The position numbers and the translations under genes are program-made. The notes under the pieces were generated by a model. That model worked only from the letters and a program-made list of their open reading frames with translations, ran no database searches and had not been told where the DNA came from. From an uncultured Clostridia bacterium (GTDB lineage Bacteria; Bacillota; Clostridia; TANB77; CAG-508), in the NCBI GenBank assembly GCA_948678575.1, contig CAPPGO010000009.1:1-64000 (forward strand): DNA of 64,000 nucleotides. Reading direction: 5' to 3'. Shown piece after piece: positions 1 through 9,155 of the stretch (the stretch's first letter is position 1; the number at the start of each line of letters is the position of its first letter).

Positions 1-301
1 CTACCGCTTGGTTTCTCTTAAAGGATATTTTATTGTTTATTTTTCAATGTACTTTCCAGCTATCTTTCCGACAGCTTATTTAGTATAGCACTTTTATTTT
101 TTAAAGTCAACACTTTTTTTCAATTTTTTTAAAAAATTTTTAAAGTACTACTCTCACTCCTAATTCTATGGGTGAGTGATTATTAGTTTATCATTATTGA
201 ATATAAAAGTCAACACATTTTTACTAAAATTTTACTTTTTTCTTACATTATGCTATAATTTATTTAGTTCATTGAAATTTTAATATTATGGAGGTGTTGT
301 C
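1..301. other. Intergenic leader with promoter; no gene seen
   Basis: No credible coding region on either strand. The stretch is AT-rich with a weak short inverted repeat near 152-175 (CACTC/GAGTG). Its right end holds the promoter and ribosome binding site of the small membrane protein at 302. Confidence 0.5.
231..259 (+). promoter_or_regulatory. Extended -10 promoter for the small membrane protein
   Basis: TATAAT at 254-259 is preceded by TG one base upstream (TGCTATAAT), an extended -10 element. A weak -35 (TTTACT, 231-236) sits 17 bp upstream. GGAGG at 290-294 is 7 bases before the ATG at 302. Confidence 0.55.
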
Positions 302-508
302 ATGAGCAATTTGACAATGATATTTCTTGTAGTCATCGCTTTTGTTGGTTTATTCTTCTTTCTGAAATTAATGTATAAATTATTTGTTTTAGAATTAGAA
401 TTAATCATCAAATACTGGCCGGTATTACTTGTCATTATTATTGCATTGATTTTGCTTGCCGTGTTCGGTGACATAATCAAAGGAATATTCCAAGGGATAT
501 TCCACTAA
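302..508 (+). CDS. Small two-helix membrane protein, unknown function
   Basis: I do not recognise this 68-residue protein. It is almost entirely hydrophobic: one membrane segment at about residues 5-30 and a second at about 40-64, joined by a short acidic linker (ELELI). The start is supported by GGAGG at a spacing of 7 and by the extended -10 promoter upstream. It appears monocistronic, followed by two hairpins before murE. Function unknown; reality of the gene is likely because promoter, RBS and terminator are all present. Confidence 0.6.
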   Translation: MSNLTMIFLVVIAFVGLFFFLKLMYKLFVLELELIIKYWPVLLVIIIALILLAVFGDIIKGIFQGIFH

Positions 509-590
509 ACATCTCCATCTCGGAGATGTCTATATTTACGCCGAGTCATTGAACGGCCAAAGCTCGCAAGAGTGGAGGCCTATTTTTTAT
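509..590 (+). terminator. Tandem hairpins, probable terminator or small structured RNA
   Basis: First hairpin 509-529: ACATCTCC pairs with GGAGATGT around a 5-nt loop. Second at 555-580: GGCC/GGCC encloses a CTC-GCAA-GAG hairpin with a GNRA-type tetraloop, then a T-rich run (582-587). The second looks like an intrinsic terminator for the upstream gene; the two together could also be a structured RNA. I matched no known riboswitch. Confidence 0.5.
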
Positions 591-675
591 TTAAAATTAT
601 ATTTTTACTTTATTTACAAATAATACTTTTAGTTATATAATGTTTTCATCTTAAAGATAAGGAGGGTATTTATAT

Positions 676-2184
676 ATGAAACTTATCGATTTACTAAAAG
701 AGATTGAAGTAAAAAATAAAGTTGGCGATCTAAATTTAGATATAACTAATATACATTCAGACTCTCGAAAATTAAAGGAAGGTGGCTTATTCATAGCAAT
801 AAATGGATTTACAAAAAATGGTATAGAATTTATACCAAGTGCCATTGAAAATGGTGCAAAAGCTATTATTGTAGAACCAGATGTTGATATTAATAAATTA
901 AATCTTTCTTATAATATACCTATTATTTCAGTAGAGAATACGAGAAAGGCTTTAGCACAAGCTGCTTGTGCTTTTTATGATTATCCAGCAAAAAAACTAA
1001 AAATTATTGGTGTTACTGGAACCAAAGGAAAAACTACTACTACTTTTATGACCAAAGCTATTTTAGAAGCTCATGGATATAAAGTAGGATTAATTGGAAG
1101 TATTGCTGTATATATAGGTAAAGAAAAATTATATGATACTGACAGAACAACTCCTGAAAGTATTGAAATTCAAGAAAACTTAGCTAAAATGGTAAAAGAA
1201 AATGTTGATATTGTCATTTTAGAAGTATCTTCACAAGCACTTATGCTTGATCGTGTTACTGGTTGCGATTTTGAAGTAGGCATTTTCACAAATTTGAGTG
1301 AAGACCATATTAGTCCAAAAGAACATCCTTCAATGGAACATTATTTTAATACAAAACTTAGTTTAATTGAAAAAGCAAAATATGGTGTTATTAATAATGA
1401 TGATGAAAAAACATGCACTATTCCAAAATTATTACCAAATAAAGAAATTACTACTTTTGCTATTGACAATGAAGCAGATATAAAAGCTAATCCAAGTAGT
1501 TTAAAAATTACAGATTCCTTTATTGATTTCACTATCAATTTTAATGGTAAAGAAGAAAAAATTGAAGCAAGTATTCCAGGTAGATTTAGTGTTTATAATG
1601 CCTTAGGTGCTATATCTGCTGCCTCACATTTCGGAGTTACCGCAGATGAAATACGATTAGCTTTAAAAGATTTAAAAGTATTAGGTAGAAGTGAACTTGT
1701 ACCTAATAAGTTAGGTTTATCTATACTTATAGATTATGCTCATACTCCATCAAGTTTGGAAAGCATTTTACTTTCTGTAAAGTCTTATGCAAAAAAACGA
1801 ATTATATGTGCATGGGGAGTTGGTGGTGATAGAGATGCTGCCAAAAGACCTGTTATGGGAGAAATTTCTGGAAGACTTGCAGATTTTACTGTTCTTATGT
1901 CTGATCAAGTTCGTACAGAAGATCCACTTAAAATATTAAAAGAAATAGAAGTAGGAATAATTCCAACTGGAAAACCTTATAAAATTATTGTTGATAGAAC
2001 AGAAGGAATTAGATATGCTATTTCAATTGCAGAACCAGGAGATGTAATAGTTATTCCTGGTCTTGGAAATGACTTATATCTTGAAAAAAATGGAGTTAAA
2101 TATCCTTATGATGAAAGACAAGTTATTACAAAAATCATTGACGAAATGATTAATTCTGGTGAGAAAACTCCTTTAATAAATTAA
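676..2184 (+). CDS. murE: UDP-N-acetylmuramoyl-tripeptide synthetase (MurE family)
   Basis: Cytoplasmic Mur ligase that adds the third amino acid to UDP-MurNAc-dipeptide in peptidoglycan synthesis. The 502 residues match the family length. Seen in order: N-terminal uridine-nucleotide domain with SDSR near 28-31; ATP-binding GTKGKTT at 115-121; TTPE at 158-161; EVSSQAL near 183; NLSEDH near 206; C-terminal domain with DYAHTP near 353 and GVGGDRD near 381. GGAGG lies upstream of the ATG. Oddity: the position of the diaminopimelate-specificity motif DNPR reads DQVR (about 410-413), so the amino acid added cannot be assumed to be meso-DAP, although dapF is the convergent neighbour. It could be a second, divergent MurE. 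Sure of family, unsure of substrate. Confidence 0.88.
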   Translation: MKLIDLLKEIEVKNKVGDLNLDITNIHSDSRKLKEGGLFIAINGFTKNGIEFIPSAIENGAKAIIVEPDVDINKLNLSYNIPIISVENTRKALAQAACAFYDYPAKKLKIIGVTGTKGKTTTTFMTKAILEAHGYKVGLIGSIAVYIGKEKLYDTDRTTPESIEIQENLAKMVKENVDIVILEVSSQALMLDRVTGCDFEVGIFTNLSEDHISPKEHPSMEHYFNTKLSLIEKAKYGVINNDDEKTCTIPKLLPNKEITTFAIDNEADIKANPSSLKITDSFIDFTINFNGKEEKIEASIPGRFSVYNALGAISAASHFGVTADEIRLALKDLKVLGRSELVPNKLGLSILIDYAHTPSSLESILLSVKSYAKKRIICAWGVGGDRDAAKRPVMGEISGRLADFTVLMSDQVRTEDPLKILKEIEVGIIPTGKPYKIIVDRTEGIRYAISIAEPGDVIVIPGLGNDLYLEKNGVKYPYDERQVITKIIDEMINSGEKTPLIN

Positions 2185-2218
2185 TTGTCAATCTCAAATA
2201 TAAAATAATTTATATCAA

Positions 2219-2264
2219 TAAAAAGATGAACATAGTTACAAAAATCTATATTCATCTTTTTTAT
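2219..2264. terminator. Bidirectional terminator between murE and dapF
   Basis: AAAAGATGAA (2221-2230) pairs with TTCATCTTTT (2251-2260), with A-run on the left and T-run on the right, so it can stop both the rightward murE transcript and the leftward dapF operon. Confidence 0.85.
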
Positions 2265-2272
2265 TTAATATT

Positions 2273-3121
2273 TCAAATATCTATTTCACCTTTAAAAACT
2301 TTTTCAGCATTTCCCATAAGAATAACACTATTGGTATCTACATCATACTTTACTTTAACAATTCCTCCTTCTAACTCTACAACTACTTCATTATTTATGT
2401 AATTTTTTAATATAGATACAACTGTCGCTGAACATGCACCTGTTCCACATCCCAAAGTTCTACCTACTCCTCTTTCCCACACCATCACTTTTATTTTGTT
2501 TCTATTCATTACTTTTACAAATTCAACATTTGTTTTGTTTGGAAAATATTTATAATTTTCTATAATGCTTCCAATTTCTTCTAATTTTAAATTTTTTAAA
2601 TCATCTTCAAAAATAACACAATGTGGATTTCCCATCGACATAGGAAAACCTATATACTCTTTATCTTCAATATTTATTTTCAAGCTTTCTAATTGTTTTT
2701 CAATAACATTCGGAAAAATTACTGGTATTTTATTAAATTCAAAAACAGGATTCCCCATCGATACTTTTACATAAACAACAGTCTTGTTTTCAACTATTAT
2801 TTCTATTTCTTTTATTCCTGATAGTGTTTCAATTTTAAAATTCTTGACATCTACAAAATTTTCTTCATACAAATATTTTGCTAAACATCTTATACCATTC
2901 CCACACATTCCTGCTTCTGTACCATCTTGATTAAATATTCTCATTTTATATTCAGCTATATTACTTTTTTCAATAAATATAACTCCATCTGCACCTACTC
3001 CATATCTTCTATCGCACAAAAATTTTGTCAAGTTAGAATACGAAAACCTAAATGTTTGATTTAAACAATCTATAATTATAAAATCATTACCTGTTGCTTG
3101 CATTTTACAAAAAGAAATCAT
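2273..3121 (-). CDS. dapF: Diaminopimelate epimerase
   Basis: Converts LL- to meso-diaminopimelate in lysine and peptidoglycan precursor synthesis; cytoplasmic and cofactor-independent. With the ATG at 3121 the protein has 282 residues, typical for DapF. The two catalytic cysteines are visible: C73 in GMCGNG and C225 in GCGTGAC. The start is chosen because AGAGG lies 8 bases upstream of this ATG; an in-frame GTG at 3130 falls inside that ribosome binding site and is unlikely to be used. It is the last gene of a leftward operon running from about 9034. Confidence 0.93.
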   Translation of the reverse strand: MISFCKMQATGNDFIIIDCLNQTFRFSYSNLTKFLCDRRYGVGADGVIFIEKSNIAEYKMRIFNQDGTEAGMCGNGIRCLAKYLYEENFVDVKNFKIETLSGIKEIEIIVENKTVVYVKVSMGNPVFEFNKIPVIFPNVIEKQLESLKINIEDKEYIGFPMSMGNPHCVIFEDDLKNLKLEEIGSIIENYKYFPNKTNVEFVKVMNRNKIKVMVWERGVGRTLGCGTGACSATVVSILKNYINNEVVVELEGGIVKVKYDVDTNSVILMGNAEKVFKGEIDI

Positions 3122-3176
3122 ACAATTCACCTCTTCGATTAATTGTATGATTTACTTTTAAAATAATTACTATTAT

Positions 3177-5462
3177 TTATTGTCCATCTTTTAATTCTTC
3201 TTTTAAAACTATATGCACTACTGTTCCAACTTCTTGTTCTGTTTCATATGATGGCTCTTGCGAAACAACTATTCCTTTTGTTCCTTCGGCAGAAACATTT
3301 AATTTAGCTCCTCTTAAAGTATTTCTTGCCTCAGAAATTGACATTCCTTTAACATTTGGAACTGTTGTTGAAACTCTCACTTCATTTTCAGCTGTATATA
3401 AGTAAATTGTAGCACCAGTTTTTAATTTCACACCTGACTTTGGTGTCTGATCTGAAACCAAAGTAGTATTTTCATCTCCACTAATATTGACTTGTACATT
3501 GAAGCCCAAAGCTGTTAATGTTTTCTTTGCTTCTGCAACAGTTTTATTAACTACATTTGGAACAACTGACAAACTATCTTCTTCTGCAACAGTTTCAGTA
3601 GTATCTGCCGGAATTCCCAAAATAGGTAAAACTTCTGACAATATTTGTGATGCTACTGGACCTGCCGTTTGTCCACCTTGATGTGATACTCCATGAGGAT
3701 CATATAAAATAACTAATACTACTACTTGTGTATTTTCAATAGGAGATATAGCTATAAATGATGCAACATATCCTGCTTCTGGATTATTGACAGGTGGTTC
3801 AGATGTACCACTCTTTCCTCCAACTGAATACCCCTCAACTTTTGCATATCTACCAGTTCCTTCTGTAACAACTGATTCCATCATATTTTTCATTTTTTGA
3901 GAAGTTTCTAAGGAAATTACTTGCCTTAATTCTTCAACTTCAACTGTTTCTATACTTTTTTCATCTGTATTTTCAATTTGCTTTACTACTCTTGGTTTTA
4001 CATACACACCATCATTTGTAATTGCAGAAACTGCTGAAATTAATTGTAATGGTGTAATTGTAATTCTCTGTCCAAAAGACATTGTCGCAAGTTCTACTGG
4101 TACAATCTTACTTTCATCAAAAAAATACCCTTCATAGGCTTTTGCTATATCGTCTCCAACTTTTGAAAACAATCCAAATGCTTCATAATATTTATATAAT
4201 AATTTACAACCTATTTTTTGACCTAATTGCATAAAGGCTGGGTTACAAGAATTTTGAAGCGCTTTTCTCAATGTTTGAACCCCATGTGAACCATCTGTTT
4301 TCCAACAACTTATATCTCTATCTCCAACATGTAATGATCCTGTGCAGAAAAAATCTCCTTCATGATCTGTTGTAATTATATTTTCTTCAAGTGCAACCGC
4401 AGAAGTTATAAGTTTAAAAGTAGAACCTGGTTCATATAAATCTGATACTGCTCTATTTTTCCATACATTTAATAATTTTTTGCTTTTTTCTTCTTGTGGT
4501 AAAGTTCCCCATTCCTCTTCCGTTAAACCAGTTGGTGTAATAGAAAAAGGATCGTTTAAATTATAATCTGGATATGTAGCCATAGCTAATATGTCACCAT
4601 TTTGTGGATTCATTATAATTACATTTCCACCATTTCCACATTTATTTTCAACAACGGCTTGTTCAAGATACTTTTCAGCAATACCTTGAATAGTAGCATC
4701 TATTGTAAGATATATATTGCTTCCATTTTCTACTTCAACATACTGCTCGTTCTTATCAGAAATAGCTTCACCTTTTACATTTTTAGCAGTAACTATTTTC
4801 CCTGATTTACCTGTAAGTTCTTCATTCCAACGCTCTTCTATTCCCCATAATCCTACATTATCGCTACTACAAAAACCAATTAAATTTGATGCTACATCAT
4901 TACATGGATAATATCTCTTACTATCTTCATCAATGTTAATACCTGTTGTTATACCTTTTTTTGACATCCATTCTTCAAGTTCTGTAATTTTTTCTGTTTC
5001 AACCTTTTTTGCAATTATAACAACACTTTTATCACTTGAAACCTTTTTTAAGGTTTCCTCATAATTTAAAGAAAATATCTGTGAAAGACCTTCTGCAAGA
5101 ACTTCATTTTCGACTGTTTTATTATTTTTATAACATACTTTTCCTGGATTTATAGAAACTGTATCTACTGAAACACTAAGTGCTAATACTTCACCCTTAC
5201 AATCATAAATAGTTCCTCTTTTCGGACTGATTATCTTATTCTTCATTTGTTGATTGTATGCCATTTGACTATATTCTTTTCCTTTTACAAATTGCAAATA
5301 TGATAATCTACCAACTAATACTAAAAAAACAGATGTAGCAATACAACCCGAAATTGCTAATCTAATGAACATTTTTCTTTTTTCTTTCTTTTCTTGCTTC
5401 TCTCTTTTTTCTAGTTTACTATTAGATACTTTTTTTATATTTTTCTTTTCTATTTTAATCAA
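3177..5462 (-). CDS. Penicillin-binding protein, FtsI/SpoVD type, with two PASTA domains
   Basis: Membrane-anchored D,D-transpeptidase that cross-links peptidoglycan at division or in the spore cortex. A very basic N-terminal tail (1-30) precedes one membrane helix (about 32-55), then the PBP dimerisation domain and the transpeptidase with STFK (347-350, nucleophile S347), SCN (405-407) and KSGT (550-553). Two C-terminal PASTA domains follow (about 631-692 and 698-755), a layout shared with SpoVD and with PASTA-bearing FtsI proteins. Start uncertain: the TTG at 5462 directly abuts AGAGAGG with no normal spacing; the ATG of M31 would begin just before the helix. It follows rsmA by 6 bases in the same operon. 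Confidence 0.9.
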   Translation of the reverse strand: MIKIEKKNIKKVSNSKLEKREKQEKKEKRKMFIRLAISGCIATSVFLVLVGRLSYLQFVKGKEYSQMAYNQQMKNKIISPKRGTIYDCKGEVLALSVSVDTVSINPGKVCYKNNKTVENEVLAEGLSQIFSLNYEETLKKVSSDKSVVIIAKKVETEKITELEEWMSKKGITTGINIDEDSKRYYPCNDVASNLIGFCSSDNVGLWGIEERWNEELTGKSGKIVTAKNVKGEAISDKNEQYVEVENGSNIYLTIDATIQGIAEKYLEQAVVENKCGNGGNVIIMNPQNGDILAMATYPDYNLNDPFSITPTGLTEEEWGTLPQEEKSKKLLNVWKNRAVSDLYEPGSTFKLITSAVALEENIITTDHEGDFFCTGSLHVGDRDISCWKTDGSHGVQTLRKALQNSCNPAFMQLGQKIGCKLLYKYYEAFGLFSKVGDDIAKAYEGYFFDESKIVPVELATMSFGQRITITPLQLISAVSAITNDGVYVKPRVVKQIENTDEKSIETVEVEELRQVISLETSQKMKNMMESVVTEGTGRYAKVEGYSVGGKSGTSEPPVNNPEAGYVASFIAISPIENTQVVVLVILYDPHGVSHQGGQTAGPVASQILSEVLPILGIPADTTETVAEEDSLSVVPNVVNKTVAEAKKTLTALGFNVQVNISGDENTTLVSDQTPKSGVKLKTGATIYLYTAENEVRVSTTVPNVKGMSISEARNTLRGAKLNVSAEGTKGIVVSQEPSYETEQEVGTVVHIVLKEELKDGQ

Positions 5463-5468
5463 CCTCTC

Positions 5469-6329
5469 TTATGTGTTTTTTACATAATCTGCAATTTGTG
5501 CAAATTGTTCTAATGTTAATTTTTCTGCACGTATCTTTAAATCTATATTAAGTTTCTCTAACATTTCTTCAACTTTTTCTTTATCTTCTAAAATTTTACC
5601 ATTGTACAAACTATTAGCCAAAGTTTTTCTCTTTTGCATAAAAGCAATTTTAATAACTTTAAATAATGTTGGTTCGTCTATTACTGTAACTCTTGGCTTT
5701 TTTAGTAAGGTTAATTTTATTACAGCTGAATTTACCTCTGGTGCAGGAATAAAAGAAGTATTTGGAACATTAATTACTATTTCACTATCTGCAAAATAGT
5801 TTATACTATATGTAATCGCTCCTGATTCTTTTCCCCCTGGTTTTTCTGCCAAGCGTTCAGCCACTTCTTTTTGAACCATAACTGTAATACTACTTAAATT
5901 TAATCTATCTTCTAATAACTTCATAATTATTGGAGTTGTTATGTAATATGGTAAATTCGCAACAACTTTCGCTTGTTTTAAATTATTTTCTTTCAAGTTT
6001 TTTTCTATAATACTATTTAATGAAACTTTTAAAACGTCTTCATTTATTACTTCAAAATTACTATATAATGAAAATCTGTCACTTATAATATTTACCATTC
6101 TTTTATCTAATTCTATACATACAACTTTTCCAGCTTTTTCAAGCAAAACAGAAGTAAGAGTTCCAAGTCCAGGACCAATTTCAATAATCAAATCATCTTT
6201 TGAAACTTCTGCACTATCTACAATTCCATAAACAACTTCACTATCTACTAAAAAATTTTGTCCCAAACTCTTACTTGCTGTGATATTATATTTATTCATT
6301 ATAAATTTGGTTTCACGAATTAAATCCAT
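5469..6329 (-). CDS. rsmA: 16S rRNA dimethyladenosine transferase (KsgA)
   Basis: SAM-dependent enzyme that dimethylates two adjacent adenosines in helix 45 of 16S rRNA late in 30S assembly. The 286 residues fit the family. SLGQNF (21-26) opens the domain, the SAM-binding motif EIGPGLG is near 50-56, and the catalytic NLPYY is at 125-129. The ATG at 6329 shares its A with the TAA of the upstream gene (TAATG), a coupled start; an in-frame extension to 6407 only overlaps that gene. Confidence 0.94.
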   Translation of the reverse strand: MDLIRETKFIMNKYNITASKSLGQNFLVDSEVVYGIVDSAEVSKDDLIIEIGPGLGTLTSVLLEKAGKVVCIELDKRMVNIISDRFSLYSNFEVINEDVLKVSLNSIIEKNLKENNLKQAKVVANLPYYITTPIIMKLLEDRLNLSSITVMVQKEVAERLAEKPGGKESGAITYSINYFADSEIVINVPNTSFIPAPEVNSAVIKLTLLKKPRVTVIDEPTLFKVIKIAFMQKRKTLANSLYNGKILEDKEKVEEMLEKLNIDLKIRAEKLTLEQFAQIADYVKNT

Positions 6330-6586
6330 TATATTGACATTTCCTCTTTTATTTTCTCTAAACCTTTTGCAAACTGATCTGGGCAAGATGTTCCCTTTGT
6401 ACCACATGGAATCCCTTTTAACTTTTTAATAGCTTCATCTACTTTCATTCCAGCTACTAAAATTGAAAGTCCAACTGTATTCCCAGGACAACCACCAATT
6501 ATTTTTGCTTCTTTTATAACTCCATCTTCAATATCAACTTCCATTTCCATTGAACAAACTCCCATAGGTCTAAATTTATATACCAT
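6329..6586 (-). CDS. TSCPD-domain protein, TIGR03905 family
   Basis: An 85-residue cytoplasmic protein of the TIGR03905 family, a stand-alone version of the TSCPD domain found at the C terminus of some ribonucleotide reductases. The signature TSCPD is at about residues 66-70, with other conserved-looking cysteines at C11, C33 and C61 that could bind a metal. Role not established. It sits between the dgt-like gene and rsmA and overlaps rsmA by one base. Confidence 0.85.
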   Translation of the reverse strand: MVYKFRPMGVCSMEMEVDIEDGVIKEAKIIGGCPGNTVGLSILVAGMKVDEAIKKLKGIPCGTKGTSCPDQFAKGLEKIKEEMSI

Positions 6587-6619
6587 AACGTCCTCCTTTT
6601 TATATATTATTTGTTTTAT

Positions 6620-7825
6620 TTAATAATTTATTAGTTCATTATATATTTTTACTATATATATATCTGTCATACCTGACATATAATCTACTATTGCTCTATT
6701 ATAATCTTCTAAATTTTCTAAGTTATAAATAATTTTATTATCATATAATTTTGTATCTCTATCTTCTGTAATTGCATAATTAGAAAGCCAAGACGAAAAT
6801 TCTTCTGCAAGAGTAGGATAATATCTTTTCATTTTCTTTAAATTTTTAATAGTATTTTTTCCATTAAACTCATTTCTAAGTGCATAAAATATTTCATTTA
6901 TTAAAACTGTAAAATATCTTATAGTTGGTTGTATTTTATTATGTTTATAAATATTTTCACTATTAAACTTTCTTATTTGATACATAGTTTCAAGTGCTTC
7001 ATCTGAAAATTTTAAACCATCTTTTATAGAACTATTTTCACATAAATCTACTACCAAATAATTGATAATATTAGAATTGTTTACTCTAATATTTTCTACT
7101 AATTTGTCAAATTTTTCTACTTCTTTTTCAGTAAGCAAATTCATTTGTATAGCATCTTCAATATCTCGTCCCATATAAGAAATATTGTCTGCAATTTTTA
7201 CTACACAACCTTCCCATGTATATGGATTATATATTCCAGATTTTGTAAATTTAGATAAATCTATTGCTTCATCCCTTGGCTTTAAACCATTTCTATCCGG
7301 CTCTCCTGAATGTGATATAATTCCATCTCGTACAGCATAAGTTAAATTCAAATTTCTTTTAATTCCTGAATAATCTTTTAAAAGCTCTAAATCTTCCACA
7401 AAATGCAAACCATTTCTAGCATGCCAAAACTTTTCTTTATATTCTCTCTCAGAAATAGTAGATAGTATTTGTTCTCCTTGATGTCCAAATGGACTATGTC
7501 CTATATCATGTGCAATAGCAATAGCTTTTGTCAATTCTAAATTTAATCCTAGATAATTTGCAATAGTATGACTTATTGACTCCACTAAATTTACATGTTC
7601 TATTCTAGTACATATATGATCGTTTTGAGGTGCAAAAAATACTTGGGTTTTGTGTTTTAATCTTCTATATGCGTTACAATTTAATGTTCTAGTATAATCC
7701 CTATCAAATTGTGTACGCATTGTTTTTGCTCCAAAAACAGGATTATATAGTTTTTCTTGTCTGTGTATTGCTTTTTCCCATTTTTCGTTTTTTTCATTCA
7801 TTTGAACTTCTTCAAATTTTTTCAT
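6620..7825 (-). CDS. dGTPase-like HD-domain phosphohydrolase
   Basis: Likely deoxynucleoside triphosphate triphosphohydrolase, cleaving dNTPs to nucleoside and triphosphate. The 401 residues show the HD metal site: H77 in RIEHV, H106-D107 in IAHDIGHSPFGH, and a later conserved D in the VKIADNISYMGRDIEDA segment (about 219-235). The RxxxR/LKHKTQVF region (residues 54-64) is typical of the Dgt type 2 subfamily. The ATG at 7825 has no well-spaced ribosome binding site; M9 is an alternative start. Fourth from the end of the leftward operon. Confidence 0.87.
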   Translation of the reverse strand: MKKFEEVQMNEKNEKWEKAIHRQEKLYNPVFGAKTMRTQFDRDYTRTLNCNAYRRLKHKTQVFFAPQNDHICTRIEHVNLVESISHTIANYLGLNLELTKAIAIAHDIGHSPFGHQGEQILSTISEREYKEKFWHARNGLHFVEDLELLKDYSGIKRNLNLTYAVRDGIISHSGEPDRNGLKPRDEAIDLSKFTKSGIYNPYTWEGCVVKIADNISYMGRDIEDAIQMNLLTEKEVEKFDKLVENIRVNNSNIINYLVVDLCENSSIKDGLKFSDEALETMYQIRKFNSENIYKHNKIQPTIRYFTVLINEIFYALRNEFNGKNTIKNLKKMKRYYPTLAEEFSSWLSNYAITEDRDTKLYDNKIIYNLENLEDYNRAIVDYMSGMTDIYIVKIYNELINY

Positions 7826-7841
7826 CTTTTGTATATCACCT

Positions 7842-8732
7842 CTAATTTATAAGCTTCTCTAAATCTTCTTTCGTAAATAAATAAGTTGTATTACAAAAAT
7901 GACATTTTGTTTCAGCCATTCCATCTTCTTTAATCATATTTTCTATTTCTTCTTTTCCAAGAGAAATAAGACCTTTTTCAAATTTTTCCTTAGAACAATC
8001 ACATCTATATCCAATAATTAAATTATCTTCAATTTTTTTAACATTTTCATCACCAGTAACAATTTGTGCAATTTCTTCCAAAGAATTTTCTTTATCTAAC
8101 ATTTCACTAATAGAAGGAGCTTTCTCTATTGCTTTTTCTATTTTTTCTATTTCATTTTCAGTAGCATCTGGCATTAAATTTATCATATAACCACCAGCTG
8201 ATTTTATTCCACTTGAATTTACCAAAACACCCAAAGCCAAAACTGTTGGTGTTTGTTTAGATTGTGCAAAATATCCTGCAAAATCTTCTGCTATTTCACC
8301 TGATACTAATGGAACTAAACCATTATAACCAGTTTCTGTAATTGAATTTTCTTTTATAATATTCAAATATCCAGCTGTTCCAACAGCCCCACCCACATCA
8401 ATTTTACCATTTGATTTAAGTGGTAGTTCTACACTTGGATTATCAATATATGCTTTAATAAACACTTGATTATTCTCTTTTTGCACAATTGATACTAATG
8501 AACCTGCTTCACCTTTTCCGTTTAATTGGATTGTAAGACTATCCTCTTCTGATTTTATATCTGTATGTCCCATCATTCCAGAAATTGTGGCAAATCTACC
8601 AAGTGCAGCAGATGTTGTAGGTGTAAGGTCATGTAAATTCCTTATATATTCTATTAAATCTGTTGTTTTTGAGCAGATAATACTAACTTTTCCATCATAA
8701 GCTAAAAATTTTGCTGTTCTATCTTTGTTCAT
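7842..8732 (-). CDS. hslO: Redox-regulated chaperone Hsp33
   Basis: Cytoplasmic holdase activated by oxidation. The 296 residues end in the zinc centre: CxC at C244/C246 and CxxC at C277/C280. The four cysteines release zinc and form disulfides under oxidative stress, exposing the substrate-binding surface. The ATG at 8732 overlaps the TAA of the preceding 100-aa gene (TAATG), indicating translational coupling. Confidence 0.94.
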   Translation of the reverse strand: MNKDRTAKFLAYDGKVSIICSKTTDLIEYIRNLHDLTPTTSAALGRFATISGMMGHTDIKSEEDSLTIQLNGKGEAGSLVSIVQKENNQVFIKAYIDNPSVELPLKSNGKIDVGGAVGTAGYLNIIKENSITETGYNGLVPLVSGEIAEDFAGYFAQSKQTPTVLALGVLVNSSGIKSAGGYMINLMPDATENEIEKIEKAIEKAPSISEMLDKENSLEEIAQIVTGDENVKKIEDNLIIGYRCDCSKEKFEKGLISLGKEEIENMIKEDGMAETKCHFCNTTYLFTKEDLEKLIN

Positions 8733-9034
8733 TATTCACTAAACGCCTTTCTAACTATTTTATAACTATTCATAAGCAATGCAAATTTCATATCTTCTGG
8801 TACATCTTCATTGTACATTGCATTTGTAATTGGTATTGTGTATGTTGTATATTTAGGCATAAATGCCCTAGTTTTATATATGTAATTTATTAAACAATCT
8901 GAATCTTTTACTTCGACTTCGTGTCTTTTCAAAAAGCTACGCAGCATAGCTGTATATTCATCGTGAAAATAATTAAATACTTTATCATATTCTTTGTTTT
9001 CTGCTAACTCTTGTAACTCTCTTTCTATTAACAT
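8732..9034 (-). CDS. Conserved-looking 100-residue protein, unknown function
   Basis: Not recognised. A soluble, charged, largely helical 100-residue protein without signal peptide or membrane segment. The ATG at 9034 is chosen because GAGGT lies 5 bases upstream; a 30-residue extension to 9124 lacks such a site. It is the first gene of the leftward operon and is coupled to hslO by a one-base overlap. A divergent pair of promoters must lie in 9035-9155, between it and the M14 endopeptidase gene. Confidence 0.65.
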   Translation of the reverse strand: MLIERELQELAENKEYDKVFNYFHDEYTAMLRSFLKRHEVEVKDSDCLINYIYKTRAFMPKYTTYTIPITNAMYNEDVPEDMKFALLMNSYKIVRKAFSE

Positions 9035-9155
9035 TTTTACCTCATTATTGCATTTGATATTTAATTTTGGGTAAAATTTCCCTTTTATTATTGCTATTTT
9101 ATAATATTCTGTCACAAATAACAAGTATTTTCATAATATATTTTAGGTGATTTTT

